A stretch of 64,000 nt of DNA from Naganishia liquefaciens (lineage: Eukaryota > Basidiomycota > Tremellomycetes > Filobasidiales > Filobasidiaceae), in contig BLZA01000019.1 of the NCBI GenBank assembly GCA_013423385.1, forward strand, positions 682,001 to 746,000, in the 5' to 3' direction. A program made the position numbers and the translations under genes. Every line of letters begins with the position of its first letter. Within the stretch, counting starts at the first letter, position 1. Of the stretch, positions 11,288 through 21,510 are shown piece after piece. The notes under the pieces were generated by a model. It was not told where the DNA came from. It saw only the letters and a list, made by a program, of their open reading frames with translations, and did no database searches.

Positions 11288-11986
11288 GAAGAGCATATTG
11301 TTGTGGTTCGGAAAAGGAAAATCAAATCATAATGTAACAAATAGTAATGTCAACGAATAGTAGAAGGATTCTTGCAAAATGTCAGGGGAACACTGGGTTC
11401 TCACTTGTCAGGAATGTGACACCGTATTGAACCGCCAGCGCCTGAATGAAATACTGATATACGTTCAGCGCATTGGTCCGCCGCTGAGGACCGCTTCTGA
11501 CGCCGAGGTACAAGGTACAATACGTGTTCGACCCAGAATGCACGCGATGACACCGCACGAAAAGAGTCTCCCCGACAAACCGAAGCGTGACGCGTTTGTC
11601 CCGTTTCTCATCTCGCGCTGAGATCAGGTCTTCCTGGCAAATTTCGCTGCGGAGAGGCTTGTGAAGGCAAATGCTGTTCATCGGCTCGGCCGTGAACGAG
11701 CGCGCTTTACCCGTGCAGCATGCCGCAGCGTTTGCTACCAAGAAAAACGAGTAAAGCAGAAGCCTGGCTACAAGGCGAGGTGTGGCACATCCTGGATTTG
11801 ACACGTCATTTCCGTCGAAGGGGAACCCAGCTGGCATGGCTCACTGCGTGATCGGTGCGGCGGGGAACCCATGGACGACTTGTTCATCATTCGTGGTGCA
11901 ACAATATCGAGCGACCGGAGCAGTGTTCATGATACGCAAATAGAGGATCACAGCTCACTCAATTCAGCCGTAGTGTTCTTGTCAAC
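11288..11986. other. Intergenic, 699 bp, between GH79 and SNP1
   Basis: No supported gene. A 151-codon open frame on the - strand (11382-11837) lacks recognisable motifs and neighbour-like codon use. Confidence 0.5.
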
Positions 11987-13339
11987 ATGCAGGGAACGAT
12001 CGCGGCCAAGCTACCGCCAAATCTGCTCAAGCTATTTTCACCCCGACCACCCCCACCATTCTTTAAACCTATTGGCAAGGACCCCGATGAGCCAGGACCG
12101 AACAAGCTGCAAGGAGTTGCGAGCGTGCTTCAAAGGCTAAAGCAAGAAGAGGAGGAGAAAGTGTTCAAGCGGGACACGGCTGGCCAGGGAACGGAGGGGG
12201 AAGCTACCGAGAAGAAGTTTACGCTAGCCCTCGAATACCAGAAACAAATACGCAAAGAGGAAGCGAAGAAGCAGAAGGAGGAGTACAAGAAGAATCTGGA
12301 GAAGAATTGTGAGTATTGCTGCGGGACTTTTTGGCTCTCACAACAAACTTTTGCCCTTGCAGACAACCCAAACGAGGACGAGAATGCAGTCGGAGACCCG
12401 TACAAGACTCTGTTTATCTCCCGACTGGTATGCAAAGCGTTTAAGATGCGCGAGATGATGCTCATGTCCCTACTTTAGTCCAAGAAAACCACCGAAGAGG
12501 ACCTGCGACGAGAGTTTGAAATGTATGGCAAGATCGAGCGTATACGGATAGTTAGAGACAAGAAGGGCAAGTCGAAGAGCTATGCCTTCATCGTTTACGA
12601 GCGAGAGAGGGACATGAAAGGCACGTTCCATCATCGGAAAGAGGTAGATATCGCTGATATCCTGGATCAGCTGCGTACAAGGACGCGGAAGGAATTCCGA
12701 TACATCACAAGAAGATTCTAGTTGATGTGGAGCGAGGCAGAACAGTGAAAGGCTGGAAGCCTAGAAAGCTCGGAGGTGGCCTCGGCGGACGTCCGAAACC
12801 AGTGGACCCGGCAGCGGCAGCGCCGCCGCCCTTTGCGATGGGCGGTCGAGGAGGCTTTGGAGGACCGTTTCGCGGTGGTAGGGGCGGATTCGCTCCCAGA
12901 GGCGGGTTCCAGGTAAGGCAGTATTTGTTAGCTCCCTAGATGCTTGACGACTGATCATCAATCATAACAGGGCGGCAGGGGCAACTTCCAGGGTTCTGGC
13001 GGAGGCTTTAGGGGTGGATTCGTAAGACTGCCATGCTGTCTTTCTGATCATGAATCTGCATCTGATCATTCTTCCGTCACAGGGTGGTGGTGGTGGAGGC
13101 TTTCGTGGAGGATACAATGGGCCAGGCAGAGGTGGCTTTGGACCGCCGGGAGGTCATGGCGGTGGCGGGTGAGTTTTGACGCAATCGAACGTTTGTCTCC
13201 GGAAGTCCGAACTGACGCAAACATACTCAACGGCAGCTTCGGAGGTCCGCCAAACGGTTTCAAGCGTGACTTTGGCTCAGATTCGGGACCGGGTGGACCG
13301 GGTGGTCACGCTGACTATAACAAGAGACCAAGATATTAG
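11987..13339 (+). CDS. SNP1: U1 snRNP 70 kDa protein (U1-70K), RRM splicing factor
   Basis: Exons: 11987..12308, 12363..12427, 12479..12620, 12671..12912, 12971..13021, 13083..13168, 13237..13339; 336 residues. The N-terminus ([14 protein letters not shown]) and the Lys/Glu helix are the parts of U1-70K that contact the U1 core. The RRM carries KTLFISRL (RNP2) and KSYAFIVYE (RNP1), followed by the family block [20 protein letters not shown]. The tail is Gly/Arg/Phe-rich (GGRGGFGG repeats) instead of the RS/RD tail of animals. The protein binds U1 snRNA and helps define 5' splice sites. Intron 12621..12670 must start with GC (AAAG|gcacgt) to give [19 protein letters not shown]; no GT donor keeps the frame. 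Confidence 0.97.
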
Positions 13340-13539
13340 GAGAAGATCTGCCAGTGAGCGTACAAAGCAAAGGCTATCCTGCACTAGCATAGCTCGGCGA
13401 GCGCTTTCTCGAGACTCTATGCTCGAACCTCTTGTATATGCCTAAGTATATTGGTCAAGTGAATTCATTGCTAGTGTGGCATATCCCATATCCGATCGAC
13501 CACTGAACAAGTAAATAGGTTCTTGACTAACGGACAGAT

Positions 13540-15482
13540 TCAGGCGAGCGACTCTGTCTCGAGCTGTCGGGATAACGCAGGATTGCAGTCTATCCACACT
13601 TCGCCCAAAGTTGGGAACTCGGCTAGCACCCTGCCCCCGCCAAAGTCGACGTCGTCAGGGTTAAAGATCTGGAGAATTCGAAGTCCTTGGATTTGTCCGA
13701 GACCCACGCGTTCAGGCATCAAAAAGAGGTTGAAATCGACGAATCCTTCGGGCAAGGCCTTGGCTTTCGGGGGTGGCGGTGGCGGTAAGACCTGATTTCC
13801 GTCTATGGATGTCCGTGGCGTCTCATCTCGAATCACTGGGGACGCCTCCAGATCCTGAAGCTCGATTTTTGTGAGTTGGAGACTATGATCCGTAAAGTCG
13901 ATGAACCCGTCGTACGATTGCGGCTCACGGCCGTCATCGACTATGTCAAGGTACGGCCCCGGCGGGAAGTCTGACGCTTCAGCAATACCAGATGGCCCCT
14001 TCGCGGCAGAGGCAATTGAGGTCTGTCGACTCAAGGCCAGTGGCGAGGGCAGAGCTGGCGTGCTGGGTGCTGATGCGGGTGTAGCTGGTCTTGAGAATCT
14101 GTTCGGTAGCAGGTGAGGAAGTCTGGCTTGCGATAGCAAGCTGCGAGACGGTGCCGGCTCGAGCGGCGCAGTATGTATTATCGGTGCCTCTGCTGGTGGC
14201 GAAGGCTTCACTTTGTTCACCACCAACCACTGACACCCGACGTGAATTGTTCTATCCTCTTCTCCGAGCGGCACAGTTGAACGAATCGCTAAGCGCAATT
14301 TCATGACGGCACGCTCCCAAAGTCTGACTTGTCTCTCCCAGCCAAGAATGGTGACATCCACATCTAAAGCCGGTCTGTCCGGATTCTGAAGGTCGGACAC
14401 CGGCAATTGCAATGTCATAGTCGGAGGTATCGAAGGAGCACGCCGCGCCAAGACCGAGGTCACCAGGTGACCTGGTTCTCCGTATGGTCCGCTCCAAGCT
14501 AGGTCCAGTTTCCCAAGCGGAAGCATCTGGCCCGGCGCGTGATGTGGCAAGAATAGTGATGATTTCGGGAACGCAGGACGCGCAGCTGGTGCGAGAACGT
14601 ACAGCAGTTGTCTGGTATTGCCGGGTTGCAGCATTTCTGCTGGCCCGTTGAAGAGGGTCAAGCGGACGGATTTCTGGGAGCTTTCTTTCTCCTGTTGAAT
14701 GTCACTGGCGGGGGCTTCCACCACGCTGACGCCTGGTACTGGTATAAAGTTGATAGAGGTGAAACTGACAGGTGTGTGGTTGATGTTCTGGATGACGACC
14801 TCGAGGTATATGCGTTCTCGTATATCAGGTCGGAACAAAGCGTTAACCGCCGAGGGCAAATGTGTTTTGGTCTTGATAGCCAGAGGCGCCGTGACCTGTT
14901 GTCCAAAGATACTTCAGCATGCTGCGGCAAGAACAAGTTTCGTGTACTCGCATTGAACTTGTAATACCTTACAAACTCCCTTCTTCCGACGGAAGCTTCG
15001 TACGACACAGTCACACTCAGCACAGTCATTCCCAATTCCTGCATCTCCCAATTCACAATTGTCTCGATATGGTCGTCGTTGTATAGGACGCCTTTTCCTC
15101 CCGCGGCTTTCGGTACCGGTTCTTTCCGGGTAACTTCCACTTTGCGCGTATTGGTTTGCATTTCGACCACGATGCGCGGCTCGCCTATCGGTATTGCAGA
15201 GTCATTGCTGAGCGTAATGATTGATCTGAAGGTTTCTCCTAGGCATATCGAGCCGACAGCTTCGGGTAATAGTAGTACCGCCGAGAGCGGAATGTCATCC
15301 AAGGGCAATGTCACATCCTGTTCCGACGACTCTGGAAAGAGATTCCGAAGTGAGGTGCTGTTCCTCTTGTCCTTATCTCGCAGGCCAGTGCGAAACGCAT
15401 CGCCGACATTGTTGGGCTGTTCGCTTGTTTTTTGACTGAAGGGCGAAGTACTGATCGCAAGACCAGGCCGAGACAGCCTCAT
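13540..15482 (-). CDS. TRAPPC13: TRAPP complex subunit 13 (DUF974 family)
   Basis: Exons: complement(13540..14895, 14952..15482), 628 residues. The N-terminal half carries LGETFRSIITLSNDS, NWEMQELGMTVLSVTVSYE and REFVRYYKFNVTAPLAIKTK, which follow the animal TRAPPC13 order (ITLSN, then YYKF..PL.VKTK). The C-terminal beta-rich half ends with FPTLGEVWIDCNPALSR. TRAPP complexes act as Rab exchange factors on Golgi and autophagy membranes. The single intron uses a GC donor (AAT|gcgagt) and the acceptor aacag|GTC; this alone yields the conserved YYKFNVTAPL junction. Proline-rich inserts lengthen it compared with the animal protein of about 420 residues. Confidence 0.9.
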
Positions 15483-16213
15483 TCTATGGAGAGTACACTT
15501 CAGCTTTCTCCTTCCTCCATAATCCCCTACTCATGATCTTACACTTTCAGATTCACCGCATGCGACTCCGCCTCGGCGGAGACGGAACCCTCATTGCGTT
15601 CCATTTTTGCAATTGCTCTGCCGGGGCTATGGGAAAGATTTGAGATACATCTAGGCTAGAGCGAATTGAAACACTGTCTGCAGCAATAGACGTAGGGACT
15701 GATGTCGGGCAGGCGGGTATAGCGATCGAGCGCACGACCCAGGCAAGCATGACGAATGCCACCGGGGATGGACTTGCTCTATCTGATGTCCGCTCAAAGC
15801 CTGCTGTCCGAGTCCCGCCGTCGACCGCGTCGGATGAGACATGAGCATCCATCTTTCGGGACGCCGTTGACCTCCTGCTGACCGATCTATTACAATGCTT
15901 ACGACGTGGGCAGAGCAATTGCCAGAGCGGTGTTATCAATCAGCTGACCCAAGGTCGAGATCACTTGCATCCGTATACCAAATGCTCATTCAAGCTGACT
16001 GGCTGCATAACAAGATGACTTGCCTCTTTCTTGGGTTTGTGTAGACTGTCGGGCCTGATCGCACTCCATGGCGAACTTTTTTTGACGCTGAGGATCTTCC
16101 TTATCTCAGGAAAGATGGAGGAGAGATAAATAGACGACCTTACTTTTCTCCCCTAAAACTTCACACAGCTACCTACGATTCTCTATTACAATCCAACACA
16201 GACTGAGTGCCAA
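15483..16213. other. Divergent promoter region TRAPPC13/AOX1, 731 bp
   Basis: No gene supported. A weak TATA-like ataaatag at 16126-16133 lies about 80 bases before the oxidase start. A 128-codon - strand frame (15553-15939) shows no motif. Confidence 0.5.
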
Positions 16214-17953
16214 ATGCATCACCAAACCAATACCATCGCAACACACCTAAGTCGTCGTCTCAGCGCTCACCTATCGCTGTCGAGTCAGGCATCCCTCCTT
16301 CGGCCGACTGGAATCTACCTAAACAGTTGCACGCCACTGCATCAAGCTGCGACCCAAGGTATCGCCCCCAGCAGCAGGCTTCCGCTTCCCCTATTCCGCA
16401 CATTAACGACATCCGCTCGCGCGCTGCACTCGCCCTCCTCGCCGTCAAGGTCTACGGCACTGTTGGAGAGCGTCAGGCATGCCGAAGAGGGTCAAGAACC
16501 TCGGGATGAGGTCGGGCAGAAACTGCAAGAAGGCGGGAAGGGTACAGAGGGCGCGCATTACAAGGGTAAGCATAGCGGATCTTTCAGGCGGACGTCGAGG
16601 TGTATTGATATAAACTCCTGATGTTAGACACGAAAAGCTTGCCCGTAATTTACGACCTGGCGGATCCGAATCAGACTGGCACATGGACACTGTCGCACCC
16701 TATCTATACTGAACAGGTATAGTCCGGCTCCAGTACTTCCCCGTCGAAAGCGAGTTACAGCGCTGACTCGAGCCTTTGCAGGAAGTAAACTCGGTTAAAG
16801 TTGTCTGGAGGGCTCCAAAGACGATCGGAGACTGGATCGCTCGCGGCATGGTGCATTTCTCAAGGTATGCGCCCGTATTCAGTCAACTGCCAGACCGTTG
16901 TTGACGAGGCAGACACTCTGACCAGGTGGGGATTCGACTTCGTCACCGGATACCGCCACAAAGAGCGTCCCGCCGAGAAATTGACAGTCGCAGAACTTCG
17001 CAAGGGAGGGTATATCTTTGACGACAAGCAGTGGCTGCTTCGAATCATCTTCCTCGAGTCGATCGCAGGTGTTCCGGGAATGGTCGCTGGTATGCTCCGG
17101 CATCTGCGAAGCTTACGATTGATGGTGAGTGACCAGGATCCCGCCTTAGCAATGCCATGTTGACGAGGTTCTTTCCAACACAGAGGCGAGATGGAGGATG
17201 GATTCACACCTTGTTGGAAGAAGCCGAGAACGAGCGAATGCATCTCCTGTAGGTTGCAAAGTGAGGCCAAGTCAGGCAAGATCTGTGATCCTGATCTGCT
17301 TCTTCCTAGTACCTTCATGACAATCAAACAACCCTCAATCCTGTTGCGCGCCATGGTTCTCGGCGCTCAAGGAGTCTTCTTCAATATGTTCTTCCTAACG
17401 TATCTGTTCTCGCCTCGAGCCGCCCACCGTTTCGTCGGCCATCTCGAAGAGCAAGCGACCTACACATACACGCAGTGCATCAAAGACATGGAAGAAGGTC
17501 TTGTTCCAGAATGGAACGAAATGCCAGCGCCTAAGATTGCCATTGTGCGTTGAGGCACAATTTAACTTGTTCTCTCTCATTGACCTCTTCCACTCTATGA
17601 AGGATTACTGGAGGTTACCAGAAGACGCCAAGCTCCTGGATGTCATCAAAGCCGTCCGATTGGATGAATGCCAGCATAGGATCGTGAACCACACCCTGGC
17701 CAACCTCGATCAGAAGCACGATTTCAAGTGAGCGCAGACGCTATGACCGGGATCCAGGGATGCTAAAACATTGTCTCTCCTTAGCCCCTTTGCATTCAGG
17801 GATCTCAGTGCCGCAATGGCGGGCTCCACTGTCGAACTGACACGCGAGCAAGCCGCCAAGTTCGTGACGGAAGTTCCGCCACTGCCTATTGCTGCTGAAC
17901 ACGCGGCCGGAGAAGTCACTCACGCGGTCCCTGGGCCTGCTCATAAGTCTTAA
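16214..17953 (+). CDS. AOX1: Mitochondrial alternative oxidase
   Basis: Exons: 16214..16565, 16628..16716, 16782..16864, 16926..17124, 17184..17248, 17310..17544, 17603..17727, 17785..17953; 438 residues. The first 80 or so residues are Ser/Arg/Leu-rich and lack acids, a mitochondrial targeting sequence. The di-iron ligands sit in LESIAGVPGM (about E218), EEAENERMHLL (about 250), LEEQATYTY (about 308) and DECQHRIVNH (about 362). The enzyme oxidises ubiquinol and reduces oxygen to water at the inner membrane, bypassing complexes III and IV. The third intron (16865..16925) was placed to give HFSRWGFDFVTGYRH, the usual family block. The gene is complete with no missing ligand. Confidence 0.98.
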
Positions 17954-18561
17954 TGGCGAGCTTATTTGTAAATGCAGTATTCCTCACGTCTCAAAGCTGT
18001 ACAAGTTCTCGTTGCATATTCTGGCAGTTGGAGAACACTGGCAATATATGCTTTCGGAGCTTCCAAGCTAGGCGCCTCTTGGGTCAACTGCCACCAGTTT
18101 GAGCACTTCAAACAAGAAGCATGAGAAGTAGTACTTGCGGGATACTGCAGTCTCTGATTCTTGATGGAGTTACCCCTAACGTATGACTCTTCGTCTTAAC
18201 TGGGCTGGATTGCCTCGACTTGTCGCATTTCGCCTCTACATCGAAGGTCAAAGTAACGGTGGGACCGCACCTGCTCTCAAGCGTGGCCATTGATCCGACT
18301 TAGACAAGCTTCAGAGTCCAGAACGTTGCGCGGTCGTTCCACTCAATTCTCCTGTCGCTTTTCAGCGTTTCCCGAATACGGCGAAATCCGCGAATCTGCT
18401 ATCGAGTGACGTAAGACACGTGAGCCTTGGCCGAGGCGCGGGGGACAACTGCGGAAGAAAGGAAGCAGGTCGTCATGGCTATTGTCATCAACCCTATATA
18501 AGGGGCGACACAGCACTCCGGTCCCTTTTGACTATACAAAGTCGCTCCATCATCAACCAAC
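17954..18561. other. Intergenic, 608 bp, between AOX1 and the Pil1-like gene
   Basis: No gene is supported. A good TATA box lies at 18495-18502. I see nothing else notable. Confidence 0.55.
18495..18502 (+). promoter_or_regulatory. Probable TATA box of the Pil1-like gene
   Basis: The sequence tatataag (in ccctatataagggg) lies 60 bases upstream of the start codon, a close fit to a fungal core promoter. Confidence 0.6.
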
Positions 18562-20772
18562 ATGTCCAGATTCCTTGCCAATTTGTCGGAGAAGGCACAG
18601 GCTTCGGGCTTGTACAAGCCAGCGAATGTCAACCATCCTACAGGAGACACTCAGGGAACAAGTCCCACCACCCACGCCTCGGGAAAGAACAGGTTTGTTG
18701 CTCAGTTCGAGTGAGTCCGGGCGGTGCATCACTATCAGACACGACTGATCAAGCGTGCATCTCACAGGAGCAACCCGACCGTCGCTAATTTGACCCATCA
18801 ACTCCGCGCTTTTCAACAACAACACCTCAATCCCTTGGCGTCCCCTTCGACCAAGTCCGTTCAGCTCGCCATTACTGCTCAAAAGGGAATTGCATTGGAT
18901 CACGATACCTTGAGTCGCGACTTGACGCTTTTGGCCAAAGAGCAGGACGGTTGGCTCAGGTCACTTAGCCCTCATGGCATGCCGGCTGTCGCGGAAGGGA
19001 CCACCTCCGACACGGCCTCTATCGCGTCGGCTACTACTGCCGTGGATGCTGCTCTCTACGAAGGCGAGTCTAAGTGACTACAGCTGATACGCCTCGGCTC
19101 ACTCTCCATTCACAGCTCCTCCCACACAAACTCTCTACGGCTTGACCCATCAACTGTCCTCTTTACACAAGCTGCTTAGCACGCGATTGTTGGACGCGAG
19201 AACCCCATTGAAAGAGCTGCGAAACTTGCAAACAGAGATCGAAGATCGGGAATCAAAGTAAGTATCACAAAACCATGGGAGACTTCAAGCTGAAGTCGAA
19301 ACGTTTCAAAAAGGTTGAGAGATACTACCAAGAAGCATCACAAGGCGTCATCGACGACCACGGCCGTTGACCTGGAGGAACAGATGGAGCGACTGCAGGC
19401 GGAGATCAAGGAGCTGAGCTATGGTCTCAAGGGGAAACGAGAAGATGCTGCCAAATTTGGTCAACGGAAAGTCTGGGATAGCTATGAAGAAGCAAGTTTG
19501 CCTTGCCTCTCCACCTAGAATCCATACTGATGCTTCCATCTCGAATCCAGTTCGCGAAAGGACTTTTAGTCCTGTCGCACGCTGCTCACGAGCTTATTGA
19601 CATGATGCCGGAAACTACCCAAGTCAGCGAGAAGATTCCGACAGGCGTTCAGCAGGAACGAGTGCGCGGTATCGAGGAAGGCGTGCGAAGGAGTCTGGGT
19701 GGGCTAGATGGCGGATGGAAGATCTCCATCGATGACAAGTAAGTCTCCATGGCGGACGCTTGCTGCACGGTTGCTGATACTGTCACTACAGTGTTCTGGC
19801 CCGCCAGCGATCTTCATCTCCCAGGCCTCTTCATACGTAGGCATTGTCAGCCTCCTATCTGTGCGACGCTACGCTGACCAGCGCGTACACTGTAGTCGCT
19901 CTACTTCCATCAGCCGAGGAACGCCATCGCCATCGGGCACCGGCCGATTCGTCGCCCCCACAATTCCCCAACATGTTGTCGACATAGAGGAAAAGCCCGT
20001 ATCCGCCAACGTGATTGCTCCGTATCCCTCTTCACACCTGAATGATCTCAATACCGAGTTGGCTCCTATTCCTTCAACGTCTCCGTCGGCTGGCCTGACC
20101 GCGCCAAAGCCTACAATTCACAGACACCATTCGTCCTTCGATAGGCCGCTCGATCAGTCGCCTCTCTATGTTCCCGGAGCGGATACGAGCGCTCTTTCCG
20201 GCTCCGCGGTAGAAACGGGAAGTCCCGGACGAACTCAGTCACCGCTTCACCAATCGACGACTTCAAACGAACCCGCTCAACATCCAACGGTGGCGGAGAC
20301 AGGTATTCCTATTGCCAGTCACGATCCTGGGCCAATGACTGGACAGCTTGAGCGTCGGGAACCGCCTAGAGAGCCCGAGGACATCGTCAAGCTCGGAAGC
20401 TTTGGCGGCGCGGACGGCCCAAGGCCAAGCGTCGGGTCGCCAATCCTCGCCAGCGAGAAGCAAACCTCTATGCCCGGTGGATACTCGACTTACGATGATC
20501 ATAGTGGTAGTACGTCTCAAGGGGTCCCTCCTGCATACACCTCGGAACAAGGCCATGAACAGACCTCAACCTCTGCGACGCATCCGGTTTATGCACCACT
20601 ACCGGCTCATCAGGGCAGTGCTCTTCCACCTCCTCAGCATCCGGCAACTCTCGCAGCTCATGGTCATGCGCAGAATCCGTTCACAGATTCCGCGTCTGCC
20701 GAGCTTCAAGGGATGACACCGCGGGAGCAGACCGAATACCAGCTCAAGCAGAAGGGCTATCGCCAGGAGTAA
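18562..20772 (+). CDS. Coiled-coil BAR-type protein, possibly Pil1/Lsp1 eisosome family
   Basis: Exons: 18562..18710, 18768..19063, 19116..19257, 19314..19491, 19551..19738, 19792..19836, 19896..20772; 624 residues. Residues about 75-320 are helical and heptad-rich: VQLAITAQKGIALDHDTLS, KEQDGWLRSL, LEEQMERLQAEIKELS, then WDSYEEFAKGLLVLSHAAHE. This order of helices resembles basidiomycete proteins with a diverged Pil1/Lsp1 domain, which shape plasma-membrane furrows. The match is by pattern only, and another BAR or sorting protein is possible. The C-terminal 300 residues are Pro/Ser/His-rich and disordered, ending QTEYQLKQKGYRQE. Two introns use GC donors: 19064..19115 (gcgagt) and 19492..19550 (gcaagt); GT alternatives break the frame. 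Confidence 0.65.
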
Positions 20773-21510
20773 GGCCTGCGCACGATTTTGGCTTGACCAT
20801 CTCCGGATTCTGGTGAAGAATCTCAAGCAGTTGTATATTTCTTATTCGAGACCCATGAAAATACCATTCTCGTGCAATGTGCATGGCCAGATTTTCAGGC
20901 AGAATGAACGTACGAGATCTCGATAGCGATATGAACAGGTCGCCTGCTGGATTACTTAGTTTGTGCAAGATTGGGAACTTGCCACTTGCATAGAGCAAGG
21001 TCCATCTTACGGGTCGCTTACCAGGGGAACCCTTGCGGTGGATTCAGCTGTCGCTTCTCTCCGTGGCAGTATTGTGAGGTCACCTCCTGTGACACGTCCT
21101 GCGACCATCGAGCTGACTGACGTATCTGTACGTGTGCTGAATTCACGTACAGCATTCCAGCTGGCTCGGCCCAGCCACATCGCTTGCGTTAGCGCGCAGT
21201 ATGTCCGGACACGCTCGATTGCAAGTCACAGTAAGTGTCACAGCAGTCTGGGGCCGTGTTGCGTCGCTCGTACTGGGGAATACCAGTGACAGCGTCGACA
21301 CACTTTGCATTTCAAAACACAGAATATCTGTGCCCCTGCTTTGTGAAGCCGACCCAACCAACCTTTTGTCCAACCCGGAGATGACCAGCTGAGGCTGTGG
21401 ATCTGCAAATCACCTACGCAAACCCATGGGTTTTCGCACAGACTACGACATCCAACGGCGATCATTCTCGATAGGTGCAAGTAGCATCGTGTCAAATATC
21501 TTGTTTCACA
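20773..21510. other. Intergenic, 738 bp, upstream of SSK2
   Basis: Only short overlapping frames are seen on both strands. No gene, repeat or clear promoter element is recognised. Confidence 0.5.

Noticed and set aside
11382-11837. 151-codon - strand open frame between GH79 and SNP1
   Set aside because: No domain, no signal of splicing and codon use unlike neighbours; a frame this long can arise by chance in 50% GC DNA.
14896-14995. GT donors (gtattac or gttcaatg) for the TRAPPC13 intron
   Set aside because: They keep frame with an inner acceptor but destroy the YYKF..PL.IKTK block conserved in the family; the GC donor preserves it exactly.
15553-15939. 128-codon - strand frame between TRAPPC13 and AOX1
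   Set aside because: Lies in a divergent promoter; no family pattern or splice structure.
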